Notes under the pieces: generated by a model | Databases searched by the model: none | What the model saw: the letters and a program-made list of their open reading frames with translations, nothing else | What the model was told of the DNA's origin: nothing | Origin: Neoarius graeffei | Taxonomy: Eukaryota > Chordata > Actinopteri > Siluriformes > Ariidae | Length of the DNA stretch: 64,000 bases | Reading direction: 5' to 3' | Assembly (NCBI RefSeq): GCF_027579695.1 | Contig: NC_083582.1 | Span: forward strand, 32,060,464-32,124,463 | Part shown: piece after piece, positions 21,526 through 32,415 of the stretch | How the letters are laid out: the number at the start of each line of letters is the position of its first letter | Numbering within the stretch: position 1 is the first letter of the stretch | Position numbers and translations under genes: made by a program

Positions 21526-22206
21526 GTTTAAGTCAAGTCAAGTTTATTTGTATAGCCTAGGTCACAACCGGACGTACGATTTTTTTTTTTTGGCCGTGTG
21601 ATTTTTGGCGTTTCCCAAATCGCTGCTTTTTTTTTTTTCGTGGAGAAAGACGCACGTTGGCTGTAAGTTTGTCTTGCAACCTGAAAAAAACCATAAGCGC
21701 CCGTAGAGTTTGTTTGACATGACAAAGAACCTCTGCGGCCAGTCTACGGCTCAAAAATCAGCACGTCACACGCGCGCCCTCCGTGCATTTCTTGCGTTTT
21801 TTGCACGTAGACCGGCCGTAGGAGCACGTACGGCTGGTTGTGACCGAGGCTTATAGCGCTTTTAACAATAAACATTGTCGCAAAGCAGCTTTACACAATT
21901 TGAACGGCTTAAAACATGAGCTAATTTTATCCCTAATCTATCCCCAATGAGCAAGCCTGTGGCGACGGTGGCAAGGAAAAACTCCCTCAGACGACATGAG
22001 GAAGAAACCTCGAGAGGAACCTGACTCAAAAGGGAACCCATCCTCATTTGCGCAACAACAGACAACATGACCATAACATTAACAGTTTTAACATGAAGTC
22101 AGTTTCGTTGATGATGTAACTCTTCATTGATGGAAACTTGAGTGCAAAACTGTTCATGACAACTGCAGTCCTAAAGTTAGCAAGCTAACTGTAGTCCTCA
22201 GCCAGG
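21526..22206 (-). repeat. L2-type 3'-tail repeat, copy 2, interrupted
   Basis: TCAAGTCAAGTTTATTTGTA at 21534 begins the tail, broken at about 21556 by a ~290-bp insertion whose ends (GGTCACAACCGGACGTACG and its inverse near 21828-21848) are inverted, i.e. a MITE. The repeat resumes at about 21850 with TTATAGCGCTTTTAACAATA and the block shared with 2605 and 28470. Confidence 0.55.
21558..21850. mobile_element. Short MITE inside the L2-tail repeat
   Basis: Left end CCTAGGTCACAACCGGACGT and right end GTACGGCTGGTTGTGACCGAGG are imperfect inverted repeats. Removing the segment rejoins the TATAGC... tail seen intact in copies 1 and 3, supporting the borders. No coding frame. Confidence 0.55.
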
Positions 22207-22410
22207 TTTAACCTGCCCACTTGAAGAGACCTTTTGATTTGTGCCAATTATTAAGGCAAACCCTAACTGCACAAAGCTTTCCACAAATCCATAACCATTA
22301 ATATTAAATCTGAGATGTTAAATGAATGTCAGGAAGTTCAGTGACGAAATTTTAGCCAGCTGAAATAACTGGAAGTGTCCAAAAGGCACTTCTGAAGTCA
22401 TGCATGGTAC

Positions 22411-22788
22411 AGTGGAAAAAAAAAGAGAGAGCACAACTTTTATTCATCACACACTTGTGAAATTTCCTCTCTGCATTTAGCCCATCTGAAGCAGTGAGCA
22501 CACACACATACCCAGAGCAGTGGGTAGCCATGCTAACGGCGCCCGGGGAGCAGTTGGGAGTTAGGTGCCTCGCTCAAGGGCACCTCAGCCCAAGGCCGTC
22601 CCATATTAACCTAACTGCATGTCTTTGGACTGTGGGGGAAACCGGAGCACCCGGAGGAAACCCACGCAGACACGGGGAGAACACGCAAACTCCACACAGA
22701 AAGGCCCTCGCCCGGCCGCTGGGGTCAAACCCAGTACCTTCTTGCTGTGAGGCGACTGTGCTAACCACTACACCACCGTGCCGCCCAA
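22411..22788 (-). repeat. SINE type B, inverted, head-to-head with type A
   Basis: Same family as 6906-7282: the low-coordinate side is the GCACAACTTTTATTCATCAC tail and the high side is the tRNA-like head. It abuts a type A SINE at 22790, making a large inverted repeat. Confidence 0.65.
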
Positions 22789-22789
22789 G

Positions 22790-23136
22790 CAGTGGTGTAG
22801 TGGTTAGCACGGTCTCCTCACAGTGAGAAGGTTCTGGGTTTGACCCCAGCGGCCGGCGAGGGCCTTTCTGTGTGGAGTTTGCGTGTTCTCCCCGTGTCCG
22901 CGTGGGTTTCCTCCGGGTGCTCCGGTTTCCTCCACAGTCCAAAGACATGCAGGTTAGGCTAACTGGTGACTCTAAATTGAGCGTAGGTGTGAATGGTTGT
23001 CTGTGTCAGCCCTGTGATGACCTGGCGACTTGTCCAGGGTGTACCCCGCCTTTCGCCCATAGTCAGCTGGGATAGGCTCCAGCTTGCCTGCGACCCTGTA
23101 GAACAGGATAAAGCGGCTACAGATAATGAGATGAGA
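22790..23136 (+). repeat. SINE type A
   Basis: The head begins AGCAGTGGTGTAGTGGTTAG and the body carries CAGCTGGGATAGGCTCCAGC, ending at GATAATGAGATGAGATGG. Together with the preceding inverted type B copy it forms ~170-bp palindromic arms. Confidence 0.7.
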
Positions 23137-23720
23137 TGGATAAGTGGAGTGATGCAAACAGTGAAAGATGCTGTTATACTAGATATTAGCAAACAGTGCT
23201 TGTCCAATAAAATTATTGGAACCAAAATATGTATTTGGAAATGTATTAAATGAATGGAATGATTTGGCGCAGGTGTTTTTGAACTCTCCAGTATTAACTG
23301 GCACCACTTGGAAGCCCTACTGGTCTGGTCTGGTCTTGTCCAATCTCGCACGAGCACACTCTGGACCAGTGCTTTCCTGTGTTGGTCACTACAGATGTGT
23401 CCATGCTAAGAACTAATTTGTAAAGGGATTAGATCAACAGTGTAATGTGATTTGCTGCTGCAGTTCTGAACTACACAGCTGATCTTACCCCCTCCCTGAC
23501 TATCCTTCAACCTGAAATGGTGGAAATGCTCGTATTAAATTGGACAATTAAAACCAACAAGTCAGCCAACTTGTTTTATTGAAGAGTGGAGCCAACGTAT
23601 TTTTAAAGGCTTGTGATATTGATGTGCAGATTTTTTTTTTTTTTTTAATTATAGGTGCTCATCAGTTTTGTGAAATTATGGGTTTGTTTGTTTTTTTTGT
23701 CCTTTTGCGCTTTTGTTCAG

Positions 23721-23942
23721 ATCTCTGACGGTAAGGAGAACAGCGGTCTGAAACTAGCCTGTGAGGAAGAAGCGAACTGGGAGTCAAGGCTAGACTCGTC
23801 ATTGTTAGACCAGTCCAAGAAAAAGATTCTCCAGATCCTCAACTCCGGCTCGCTGAAAGAGCTGAAGACTCTGCAACTCATTGGTGACAAGAAGGCCAAA
23901 CTTATCCTGGGCTGGAGGGAAATCAATGGAGGGTTCGCACAG
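23721..23942 (+). CDS. kif22: kif22 exon: helix-hairpin-helix region
   Basis: The acceptor TTTGTTCAG ends at 23720; the donor GTAGAG starts at 23943; 222 nt, phase 0 both sides. It encodes ISDGKENSGLKLACEEEANW, then LLDQSKKKILQILNSGSLKE, LKTLQLIGDKKAKLILGWRE and INGGFAQ. The last part is the first helix-hairpin-helix unit of the KIF22 C-terminal DNA-binding tail (human [20 protein letters not shown]). It would let the kinesin contact chromosome arms. No frame defects are seen in this exon. Confidence 0.92.
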
Positions 23943-24042
23943 GTAGAGAAAAAGCTAATGGTTGGCATAAATTGTTTGAAGCATGCGGCTGAGAAATCGG
24001 ATCGTGTTGAGCTGTTCTGTCTGTCGCCGTCTTTCTTGTTAG

Positions 24043-24102
24043 GTGGAAGATTTGAAGAAAATTGAAGGCATTACAGATAAACGTTTTTCATCTTTTATTA
24101 AG
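24043..24102 (+). CDS. kif22: kif22 exon: second helix-hairpin-helix part
   Basis: Twenty codons, phase 0 to 0, between TTAG (ending 24042) and GTAAGC (24103): VEDLKKIEGITDKRFSSFIK. It matches human [20 protein letters not shown]. Confidence 0.92.
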
Positions 24103-24192
24103 GTAAGCACAAAACACAGCAGCCAAATAAAATGTACTGGTTGTTTTTTCATGTTTTTGTAAATTTTTAAAATGTTTCCATTTTCTTCGCAG

Positions 24193-24222
24193 GCCAATAT
24201 TGTAAGTGCGATGGGGAAGTGA
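24193..24222 (+). CDS. kif22: kif22 last coding exon and stop
   Basis: After CTTCGCAG the frame reads ANIVSAMGK and stops at TGA 24220-24222, equivalent to the human end ANILGLAAG. It completes the C-terminal helix-hairpin-helix tail. Confidence 0.9.
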   Translation, partial: ANIVSAMGK

Positions 24223-24366
24223 GTGTGTCGCTCACTCGGCCACGGATACCACATGTGAAGTCGTGTTGGATTTTTTTTTTTTTGTATGAGATTTTATTGC
24301 ATTTACATTTGAAGCTTGTATTTAACTGTCTGTGCATGTACGGTATGAATTTAATTTGGCAATAAA
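24223..24366 (+). promoter_or_regulatory. kif22: kif22 3' UTR with AATAAA polyadenylation signal
   Basis: A short 3' UTR follows the stop. The canonical AATAAA lies at 24361-24366, about 140 nt downstream, so cleavage is expected near 24380. Confidence 0.75.
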
Positions 24367-24650
24367 ACACGCTGCTTAATTAAAGTGGCTACAGGGCTAC
24401 ACTGCACTTGTCAGTTTTATTTGTGCTTGTTCATCTCAGTTTTATTAAGGTGACGTTTTGTCTGGACTTGTTTACTCCACATTGCAATTTCCTGGCTAGC
24501 TGAATGTCAGCATGAAAAAGAGATATATACAGTAACTTTCCAGGCAGGACTCCGAATGCATTTACTGAGCCAAGTGTTGCAAGAAAGGAAAAGTAACTAG
24601 ACTGCATTTCCGCAGAGAAAATCCAAAGTGTGCTTGCTGAGCTGTCGTAG

Positions 24651-25045
24651 AACAGCTAGCATGCTAAAAGTTAGCATGCCAACACGCTAACAGTTGGCAT
24701 ACTAACATGCTAAAAGCTAGCATGTTAACATGTTAATGCTAACAGCTAGTATTCTAACATGCTATTTGTTAAAATTCTAACGCTTTAAGGCTAATATGCT
24801 GACCACTATCATGCTAACAGGCTAACATGCTAATGGCTAGTATGTTAACTTTTAACATGCTCAGGCGAACTTGCTAACAGCAAACATGCCAACTCTGCAT
24901 GCTACCATGCTAATCCTAACACGTTAACAGCTCTCATGGTAACATGCTAATGGTGAACATGCTAACAACTCACGAGCTAACAGCAGGCATGATATCGTAA
25001 TGGGTAACATGCTAACAGCTAGCATGGTAACACGTGAATACTTAT
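24651..25045. repeat. Degenerate CATGCTAAC/AGCTAG tandem array
   Basis: About 390 bp built from irregular 10-20-bp units around CATGCTAACAGCTAG, more than twenty partial copies with drift. TAGC/GCTA and CATG are palindromic, so both strands look alike. No coding frame. It lies just downstream of kif22. Confidence 0.85.
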
Positions 25046-25059
25046 GCTAATTGCTATCG

Positions 25060-26310
25060 TGTGTGCATGTAAGTATTCCTAATAAAGTGGCCATTGAGTT
25101 GAAGTTGATTTGCTGTCAAAGTCTCAAATGAGCAGATCCTTGCCAAATGCATCACCACCTATGGGGGAAGGGAGGAATGACTCAGTCAAGCTTCCATTGG
25201 CTAGCGCATGGATTAAAGTTTTCCGTCGTGTGACGGATTTCCGTCAACTGAACTCTCCTAAGGCCAAATGTGAGGTCGGTGCTGATCCGAGGAGAATTAA
25301 AATGACGGGTGGTTGGGTAGAGATTGGGTTATAACACCGATGTGTTGCAACACCATCAACTATCAGCAGGGTTTATTTAACTTTTTTGTTTTTGAGCCAT
25401 GCTTTGTGTCGTTCATTTCCTATGTTTGATCATGTTTAAACGTTCGCTGTCTACAGTGCGGCATTAAAAAAACATGCGCTGTCAAAATTGGCAAAATACA
25501 TTCCCATGTGCTTGGCGTGCTTGTGTCTGACCATTTCTGTTTTGTATTAAGTTAAATCTTGCCAAAATGACTTAGTTCAAACCTGGACATATAGAAATGG
25601 AGCATGTAAAAAAATTTAAAAAACCGAAAAAATAAACCCCGGAAAGCCCGCTCCTCTGCTTCAGCCAGACTTGAAGACCCGACGGTGCAATGCTTGCAGA
25701 CTGTCAGAAGTAATTAGACCTAAATTTATAGCTAACAAATCAGCAGACGCCCCAACAATTATTTTCGTTAGGCCAGTGTGTAAGGTATGTTAGAACCGTG
25801 CCTTATAGCCTACGTTATATCACAATTTAAAGGACGTTTGAGGAGTTGGAGGCTGCGAGCGCAATGATGTTCCGACATGCGCTAAACTTTATTCCCTGAA
25901 AATCATACACCAGCGTTCAATGCCCCAAACAGTCAAAATGTCTAGAAGACTACGGTTAAATAATAATCATAGCCTACTAAGTTAAATTACGTCAAAACAT
26001 CTGTTTCTGGCCTATGAAATGATGGAGGAAAATGAGAACGAACGCAAAGTAGATAGCAGCCAACTTCACACGATCTTTTAGGTAACTTAACACTCGTGTT
26101 GGCCACAATATTTCTCTTAATAAAATCTTGAATTGTTCTTGAAGTCGTATTCAACACAAAGTAAGGTCAAATTATAATTTTAATGTAAGCGAAGATCCAA
26201 ACTTTTTTCTATATTGACGTCGAGCATAGAGGAGCATGTCATTCTGCTTTCTGTTTCGGCAGCATAGATGCGCTTTACATGAAAGAAGGCACTGATGTGT
26301 CTGCCATTGA
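25060..26310. other. Intergenic; repeat tail near 25070
   Basis: CCTAATAAAGTGGCCATTGA at 25078 matches the tail of the degraded Tc1-like repeat also seen at 29416. The remainder, to 26310, has no recognised gene. Confidence 0.4.
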
Positions 26311-26478
26311 AAAAGGTATAAAAAAAACAAGTGGAGGTGGGCTTGGCTGTACGAAATAGGTGAAAACGGAAAGCCATTTAGTTCATGGTGCAAAAAACTA
26401 AACATTCCAGGCGCTTGCATTTGTGTGGTTTGCCACAAAAAAATAATATACGGAAGCAATGGAAAGAAAGTGCAATAA
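26311..26478 (+). pseudogene. Zinc-finger-like coding relic
   Basis: An open stretch without start codon reads KRYKKNKWRWAWLYEIGENG then KPFSSWCKKLNIPGACICVV and CHKKIIYGSNGKKVQ, stopping at TAA 26476. The C-x4-C-x4-C pattern with the preceding aromatic block is protein-like and resembles BED-type or related zinc fingers found at the N-terminus of transposon-derived fish proteins. No neighbouring exon was found. I read it as an orphan exon of a transposon or retrocopy; the specific family is not identified. Confidence 0.4.
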
Positions 26479-26569
26479 ATTGAATATATTAATCCATTAA
26501 TTAATTGATAAAGTTATCAGTTCTAAGTTAATCATTCTCAGAATTTCATCGAAATCCACCCATAACCCC

Positions 26570-27200
26570 ACCCCCCGTAAATTTTCGGTCAATTTTTTTT
26601 TTTTTTTTTGCTTTAATCCATGCTAGCGGCAAAATGGAGAAAAAATGGACGGATGAAAGGCAAGACAAAGACGAGTGCGGGTCAGAACCAATATCGTGTG
26701 TGATGGGTGATTTGGCCTGAAGTGCCATATGAAGTTTGGTGGATGTGTGTGAAGTGTTACTGAGCAAAACTCCATTCATTTGAATGGCGCCAAAAATCAA
26801 TGGAAGCCTATAGAGGTAAAAAGAGATGCGTGAAAACCAAGGAAAAGACGAGTGCAGGTCTCAGATGAAGGGATGGATCTGTACGGGGACTTGGCCTGAG
26901 GCATCAAGTGAAGTTTCTTGAAGTTTGGTCACTTGGTGAAAAAAAAATTGATGGAGAGTGAAAGTTTTTCTCCTGAAACACCATTCATTTTCAATGGGGC
27001 CAAAAATCAATGTAAGCCTATGGAGGAAAAAAGGATGAGCAAAAAGAAAGGAAAAATAGGAGTGCGGGTCAGAACCGATTGCATGTATGTGTCGGGGGAG
27101 TTGGTCTGAAGTATCACATGAGGTTTGGTGCATCTGCGATGGAGCATGTCCAAGTAGGACGATTCGATTCATGAGCCCTATTCATTCTCTATGGGGGGAA
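26570..27200. repeat. ~190-bp tandem repeat, three diverged copies
   Basis: Copies start near 26632, 26810 and 27010. Shared blocks: GTGCGGGTCAGAACC, TTGGCCTGAAGT, ATGAAGTTTGGTG, CCATTCATTT and CCAAAAATCAATGGAAGCCT. Spacing is roughly 180-200 bp with indels. No conserved coding frame. Confidence 0.65.
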
Positions 27201-28180
27201 AAAACAAAAGAAAAACAACAAGAACGAGAGAACAGGCGTGTTGATCCAAAAGCTGTATACAAGCACACAACACCACTTCAGGCCAGACGTCTCAGAGTTG
27301 GAACGGTGTGTCTATCTTGAACGCCCTAGGAGGAGTAGTGGATCCAAAAAACGTGTCAGAATAAGGCAGAATAAGTAAACTTGGGAAGAACAATAGTGTG
27401 CTTGCAAGCACACAGCAGCCTTCGGCACTTCTTAGTGTACGCATAGTAATAGTATACGCTAATAATGTATACATGCAGATTTTCTGTCTGCTCTTATGAC
27501 TTGGCCCTGGGTATTGCATATTTTTGAACCACAGGTCACTGCAAAGCAATGTCAAGTTCTTCTGACCTTCCTGATCTCCTCCTTTATCTGATGATATGTT
27601 TCTATCCTGGTGGGAGTGGTCTTCCATAATAACCCCGCCCAATTCACAGGGCACTGAATGGTTTGGTGAGGAAGAAACTAATGTAAATGATATCCTAACG
27701 CCTTCCTTCATAGTCGCTGGATCTCAACCCTGCAGAAGGTTTTGGAGTAACCGATAATTAGACAGCGTTTTCTCCCAGCATTATCAAAACACCAAGGGTC
27801 TATTTCATGGAGAGATGTGTAATCTGTGCCAAGGAATACTGAATATGTTCATTACTCATACACTGTTGCTTCGTCCTTGTATCTGTTGACATGCGTGTCG
27901 TTTTGTACGTTTACTGTGGGTTTTTTGCTGCCGCTGTTTGCCCATAAGGAGGCATCAAGGTACGCTTTTTTTTTGAAGAAGAAGAAGCAATTGCATTGTT
28001 CATGTCAGACTTGTTTTAGAGCTGATCTTGTATTTTTAAAAGATCTCATCTGACTTCAGCAGCCTACATCCTAATTTTGTTCAGTGAACTGAGTCCCATC
28101 TTTTTGTTTTACTACCCAGCAGAAACTTATCCATGTAGACCACTTTTTTTTTTTTTTGGTCATGTTTGACCTTTTTAACA
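27201..28180. other. Intergenic, unclassified repeat-like sequence
   Basis: No gene recognised. Short inverted GTGTGCTTGCAAGCACAC at about 27397-27414 is a perfect palindrome. The minus-strand open frame at 27292-27711 shows no domain. Confidence 0.35.
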
Positions 28181-28470
28181 CACTTTTTTTTTTCAATGGT
28201 TTCCTCCACCATTCTGTGTAAACTCTAGAGACTGTTGTGTGTGAAAACCCCACATGGTCAGCAGTTTCTGAAATACTCAAACCACTCTCTCTGCTACCAA
28301 CACCCATGCCACAGTGAAAGTCACAGTCGGACATCACATTTTTTTCCCATTCTGATGTTTGAAGTGAACATTAACTGAAGCTCTTGATTTATATCTACAT
28401 GATTTGATGCATTGTGCTGCTGGCAAGGGATCGGCTGATTAGAGAACTGCATAAAACCGCAGGTGGATGG
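28181..28470 (-). mobile_element. Degraded Tc1-like element, helix-turn-helix part
   Basis: On the minus strand (28210-28337) the frame reads GVGSRESGLSISETADHVGF then SHTTVSRVYTEWWRK, a helix-turn-helix of a Tc1-type transposase. The nucleotide block AAACTCTAGAGACTGTTGTG recurs at 30538-30558 in a second copy. The element tail CCTAATAAAGTGTCCCGGTC is found at 29416, beyond an L2-tail insertion (28470-29415). Confidence 0.55.
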
Positions 28471-29415
28471 GTCAAGTCAAGTCAAGTTTATTTGTATAGC
28501 ACTTTTAACAATAAACATTGTCGCAAAGCAGCTTTACAGAATTTGAACGACTTAAAACATGAGCTAATTTTGTCCCTACTCTATCCCCAATGAGCAAGCC
28601 TGTGGCGACGGTGGCAAGGAAAAACTCCCTCAGACGACATGAAGAAACCTCGAGAGGAACCGGACTCAAAAGGGAACCCATCCTCATTTGGGCAACAACA
28701 GACAGCATGACTATAACATTAACAGTTTTAACATGAAGTCAGTTTCGTTGATGTTGTAACTCTTCATTGATGGAAACTTGAGTGCAAAACTGTTCATGAC
28801 AACTGCAGTCCAAAAGTTAGCAAGTCAACTGTAGTCCTCAGCCATAAAAGCATTACTGTAAGAGTCCAGGGCATCCTCCAGATGTAACTTCCAACTGTCC
28901 TCATGGGGCCGTCCTCCACAGGAGCGATGCGATAAAGCTCCAACCAGACACCGGGCACCAGGATGGATCAGGCAGGTCCAAGGGGCAGAAGAGGTCAGCA
29001 TCTCAATCTCAGGACCAACATGTAACTCAGAGGGACAGAAAACACAGGTTGTTAGGTATGCCCTAAAAATGACAAGCATTAAGTCTGTGTGGTAGGCTTG
29101 CAAAGACGAGAGTCTTGACATCAGGCATAATACACAACAATGGCATGTTAATATGGTTAAAAAATATCATGACCTGCTCTGGCTGGATGCTTGATTGGGT
29201 GATGGGAGCACACTCCTCAGCAATGGGATGCAGATGGGACCCTTAGGGCTAGCCAAGACAATTCAGTTACATTTCACCGGGTCTGGGACATGCGACAGAA
29301 TGTCTGACGGCCGATTCCCTGCAGGCTACGATAGCCAGTCGAGGTCTCCACCCTCTCCACCAAAAGATTTCCTGTTGACTCCACGTAACTCAGAGAGACA
29401 GATTTGGGGGGGGGT
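28470..29415 (-). repeat. L2-type 3'-tail repeat, copy 3
   Basis: TCAAGTCAAGTTTATTTGTA starts the tail; the body matches copies at 2605 and 21526 and extends further to a block ending GAGACAGATTTGGGGGG. It was inserted into the Tc1-like relic, whose tail resumes at 29416. Confidence 0.6.
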
Positions 29416-29440
29416 TCCTAATAAAGTGTCCCGGTCCTGA

Positions 29441-29800
29441 AACATTGGATTGTGTTTCATGTTTCATTCCCCCCCTCGATCCTTGTCCCTACTTTTTATG
29501 CTATAAATGCATCATGTTGACTACCACAACCCCATCTTTCAAACACACGTTCTCAAGTCCCTGTCAATGACAATTGATTATGACAAAAACAACAGATGCC
29601 TAAACTAACATTTATTTATTCTGCATCATCAAATACATTTTATATTGATTAGTCCATTATGAATGACCAAAAACACAATAAATAATTCCAGAAATTGAGC
29701 CATGATTATTGTGGTTCTTGATTTGGAGCTTTTATTTCTGTGCTTTTGTGCCACATGTCCATAAATACAACAATACAAAAATGTGTAACCATCAGTGCTG
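29441..29800. other. Intergenic, nothing recognised
   Basis: AT-rich sequence without recognisable gene or element. Confidence 0.4.
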
Positions 29801-29905
29801 TTTCCCAAAAGCATTGTAGCACAAAGATCATTGTTAAATGGTAGAGCAATGAACACTCTGTCTCCTAGTTAAGATGCTCTTAGCGTTGAGGCTTTTGGGA
29901 AACAC
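29800..29905. mobile_element. Short MITE (TTTCCCAAAAGC ends)
   Basis: Ends TTTCCCAAAAGCATTGTAGC and GAGGCTTTTGGGAAAC are inverted, with CTCCTAGTTAAGA inside. A second copy at 29989-30435 is split by a SINE. Confidence 0.55.
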
Positions 29906-29988
29906 ACCACAAATTAGTACAAACGTGTTAACAGGTCAAATATATGAGTTGCTATATCCTTCCTGGTACCTTGAACCAATCTGGCCTG

Positions 29989-30435
29989 AGTTTCCCAAAA
30001 GCATCGTAGCACAAAGATTAAATGGTAGAAAGAAAGAAAGCACAACTTTATTCATCACACACTTGTGAAATAACCCATCTGAAGCAGTGAACACACACAC
30101 ACCCAGAGCAGTGGGCAGCCATGCTAACAGCGCCCGGGGAGCAGTTGGGAATTAGGTGCCTTGCTCAAGGGCACCTCAGCCCAAGGCCGTCCCATATTAA
30201 CCTAACTGCATGTCTTTGGACTGTGGGGGAAACCGGAGGAAACCCACGCAGACACAGAGAGAACATGCGAACTCCACACAGAAAGGCCCCCACTGGGTTC
30301 GAACCCAGAACCTTCTTGCTGTGAGGCGACCATGCTAACCACTACACCATCATGATGCCCAATGAATGAAACGTAGAGCGTGCAGCACAATTAATGTTCG
30401 CTCGCTCTCCTAGTTAAGAGGCTTTTAGGAAACCC
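29989..30435. mobile_element. Second TTTCCCAAAAGC MITE, split by SINE B
   Basis: The left half GTTTCCCAAAAGCATCGTAG and the right half CTCCTAGTTAAGAGGCTTTT reproduce the MITE at 29800-29905. The SINE type B at 30014-30360 (minus) separates them. Confidence 0.55.
30014..30360 (-). repeat. SINE type B, minus strand
   Basis: GAAAGCACAACTTTATTCATC tail-side start, shared ACCTCAGCCCAAGGCCGTCC block, tRNA-like head at the high-coordinate end. It contains small deletions relative to the 6906 copy. Confidence 0.65.
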
Positions 30436-30439
30436 ACCC

Positions 30440-30760
30440 CTGTCCATTTTCCTCTGACCTCTTTTATCAACAAGGCGTTTGTTTCCACCCACAGAACTGT
30501 CGCTCAGTCAATGTTTTTTGTTTGTCGCACCATTCTGTGTAAACTCTAGAGACTGTTGTGTGTGAAAACCCCAGGAGATCAGCAGTTTCTGAAGTCCATC
30601 TGGCATGCCCATGCCACAGTCACAATTTTTCCCATTCGGATGGGATGTGTGAAGTGAACATTAACTGAAGCTCTTGATTGACGCATTGTGCAAGGAATCG
30701 GCTGATCAGAGAACGGCAGAAAACAGCAAGTGGTTGGGTGTATGTAGTACCCGTAGGGTC
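30440..30760 (-). mobile_element. Degraded Tc1-like element, second copy
   Basis: Shares AAACTCTAGAGACTGTTGTG, CAGCAGTTTCTGAA and GTGAACATTAACTGAAGCTC with 28181-28470, and extends further left (TCAACAAGGCGTTTGTTTCC). Too degraded to translate. Confidence 0.5.
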
Positions 30761-30834
30761 CAAGATTTGGGGAGAAAGGGGGAAAAAAAACCTCTCAAGG
30801 TAGGTCATATAGTCAATAACTCCATCTCCTTATT

Positions 30835-31196
30835 CATCTCATTATCTCTAGCCACTTTATCCTTCTACAGGGTTGCATGCAAGCTGGAGCCTATCCCAGC
30901 TGACTATGGGTGAAAGGCGGGGTACACCCTGGACAAGTCGCCAGGTCATCACAGGGCTGACACATAGACACAGACAACCATTCACACTCACATTCACACC
31001 TACGGTCAATTTAGAGTCACCAGTTAACCTAACCTGCATGTCTTTGGACTGTGGGGGAAACCGGAGCACCCGGAGGAAACCCACGTGGACAACATGCAAA
31101 CTCCACACAGAAAGGCCCTCACCGGCCCCGGGGCTCGAACCCAGGACCTTCTTGCTGTGAGGCGACAGCACTAACCACTACACCACCGTGCTGCCC
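30835..31196 (-). repeat. SINE type A with 14-bp TSD
   Basis: The full type A body is on the minus strand. The direct repeat TCCATCTCCTTATT at 30821-30834 and 31197-31210 is a perfect target duplication. Confidence 0.8.
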
Positions 31197-31210
31197 TCCA
31201 TCTCCTTATT

Positions 31211-32415
31211 ATTTTTAATAATTGTTTTTATGTTGAATCTAACAGGACACATGCTGCAGGCTATTCATGCCAACCACGTGACATGGGTATCAACCATATG
31301 GCTGTACCTATACACATCAATAGAGGAGTAAACAAACCGCACACTCCTCTGGGGCACTACTTTGCCAGGCTGCTGAGTAAGGGAGGATGTGATTTGGGAC
31401 ACAGCCCTGGTGATTTCTCCTCCCACCTTCCCTCCCTCCCTCTCTCCCTTATTTCTCCCTTTCTGTTAGTTACTGTCTTGGGATTGGGATGGATGCATCC
31501 TTTGTGCATCTCTCAATTTCACATCTAATTAAAGAAAAAAAATGCTTGTTGGAGACATACGACCACATGGGATTTTTTTTCTTTTTTTCCCTAATGTAAA
31601 TTTCTGGAATACTACTACTAATAATAATTAAGGACAAAGGCACATGAAATCTGGGCGTGGCGTTAAGTGGAGAATGTGAATGAGGTATGTTTATAGTTTT
31701 GATAGCAACCTATAAGACCTTAGGACTGAATGGATATGGACAGTGTGAATGCATTTTGGGATGTGTGTGTGTGATGGGGGAGGGGACTCTTTGTCTTGTT
31801 TTGCAACCTGCTAAGGTGAAGTCTACCTGTGGTGTTGACTCCAGTACCTAGTCCTGTTTTTACCCATGATGTCTTCTGCACAATCATATTTTCTATCATT
31901 TCATTTTTCAGAACCTTCCAAAGTGTGTTTTGTTGTTTCTCGTTCAGCCTGGAAGTGGCTATCTTCATCCATGTGGCTTTGTTCCTTACTCTAACATTTC
32001 TCATGTCCTCAAATTATTATTGTTTTTTTGTTTGTTTTTTAATATTTCAGCCAGTCATCATATGCTCATGCATGCAATGCATTCTCTCTTTAAAAAAAAA
32101 AGCTGATCATTCTATAGTCAATCTTTTATTACATATACTATTTCTGCTATTCCTTGATGCTGAGTTCTTATTTCTGGCTCTCGTAGCTTAATCCGTATGA
32201 ATCTGTGCCTGTTTAACAGATTTGACGTTTTGAGTTGTGATTAACTTGTCTTCTAAATAGATGTGAAAATGGGCTGTGATTTCCTGGCAGCTGATTTCAT
32301 TGTTTTTGTTTGTTTGTTTGTCCCATCATAGCCCAGAGTGTGATGATGATGATGCAATCAACAATTTACATATTTCTGATCTGATCAGCTTGTACTGTTC
32401 TGTCTTGTATTTTAG
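31211..32415. other. Upstream region of prrt2, promoter not resolved
   Basis: No repeat or exon recognised beyond short AT-rich runs. A TTTTAG acceptor at 32410-32415 precedes the first coding exon, so a 5' non-coding exon probably lies upstream; I cannot place it. Confidence 0.4.

Noticed and set aside
24651..25045. CRISPR-like array of short repeats
   Set aside because: Units are irregular, without constant spacers, in eukaryotic DNA; it is a degenerate minisatellite.
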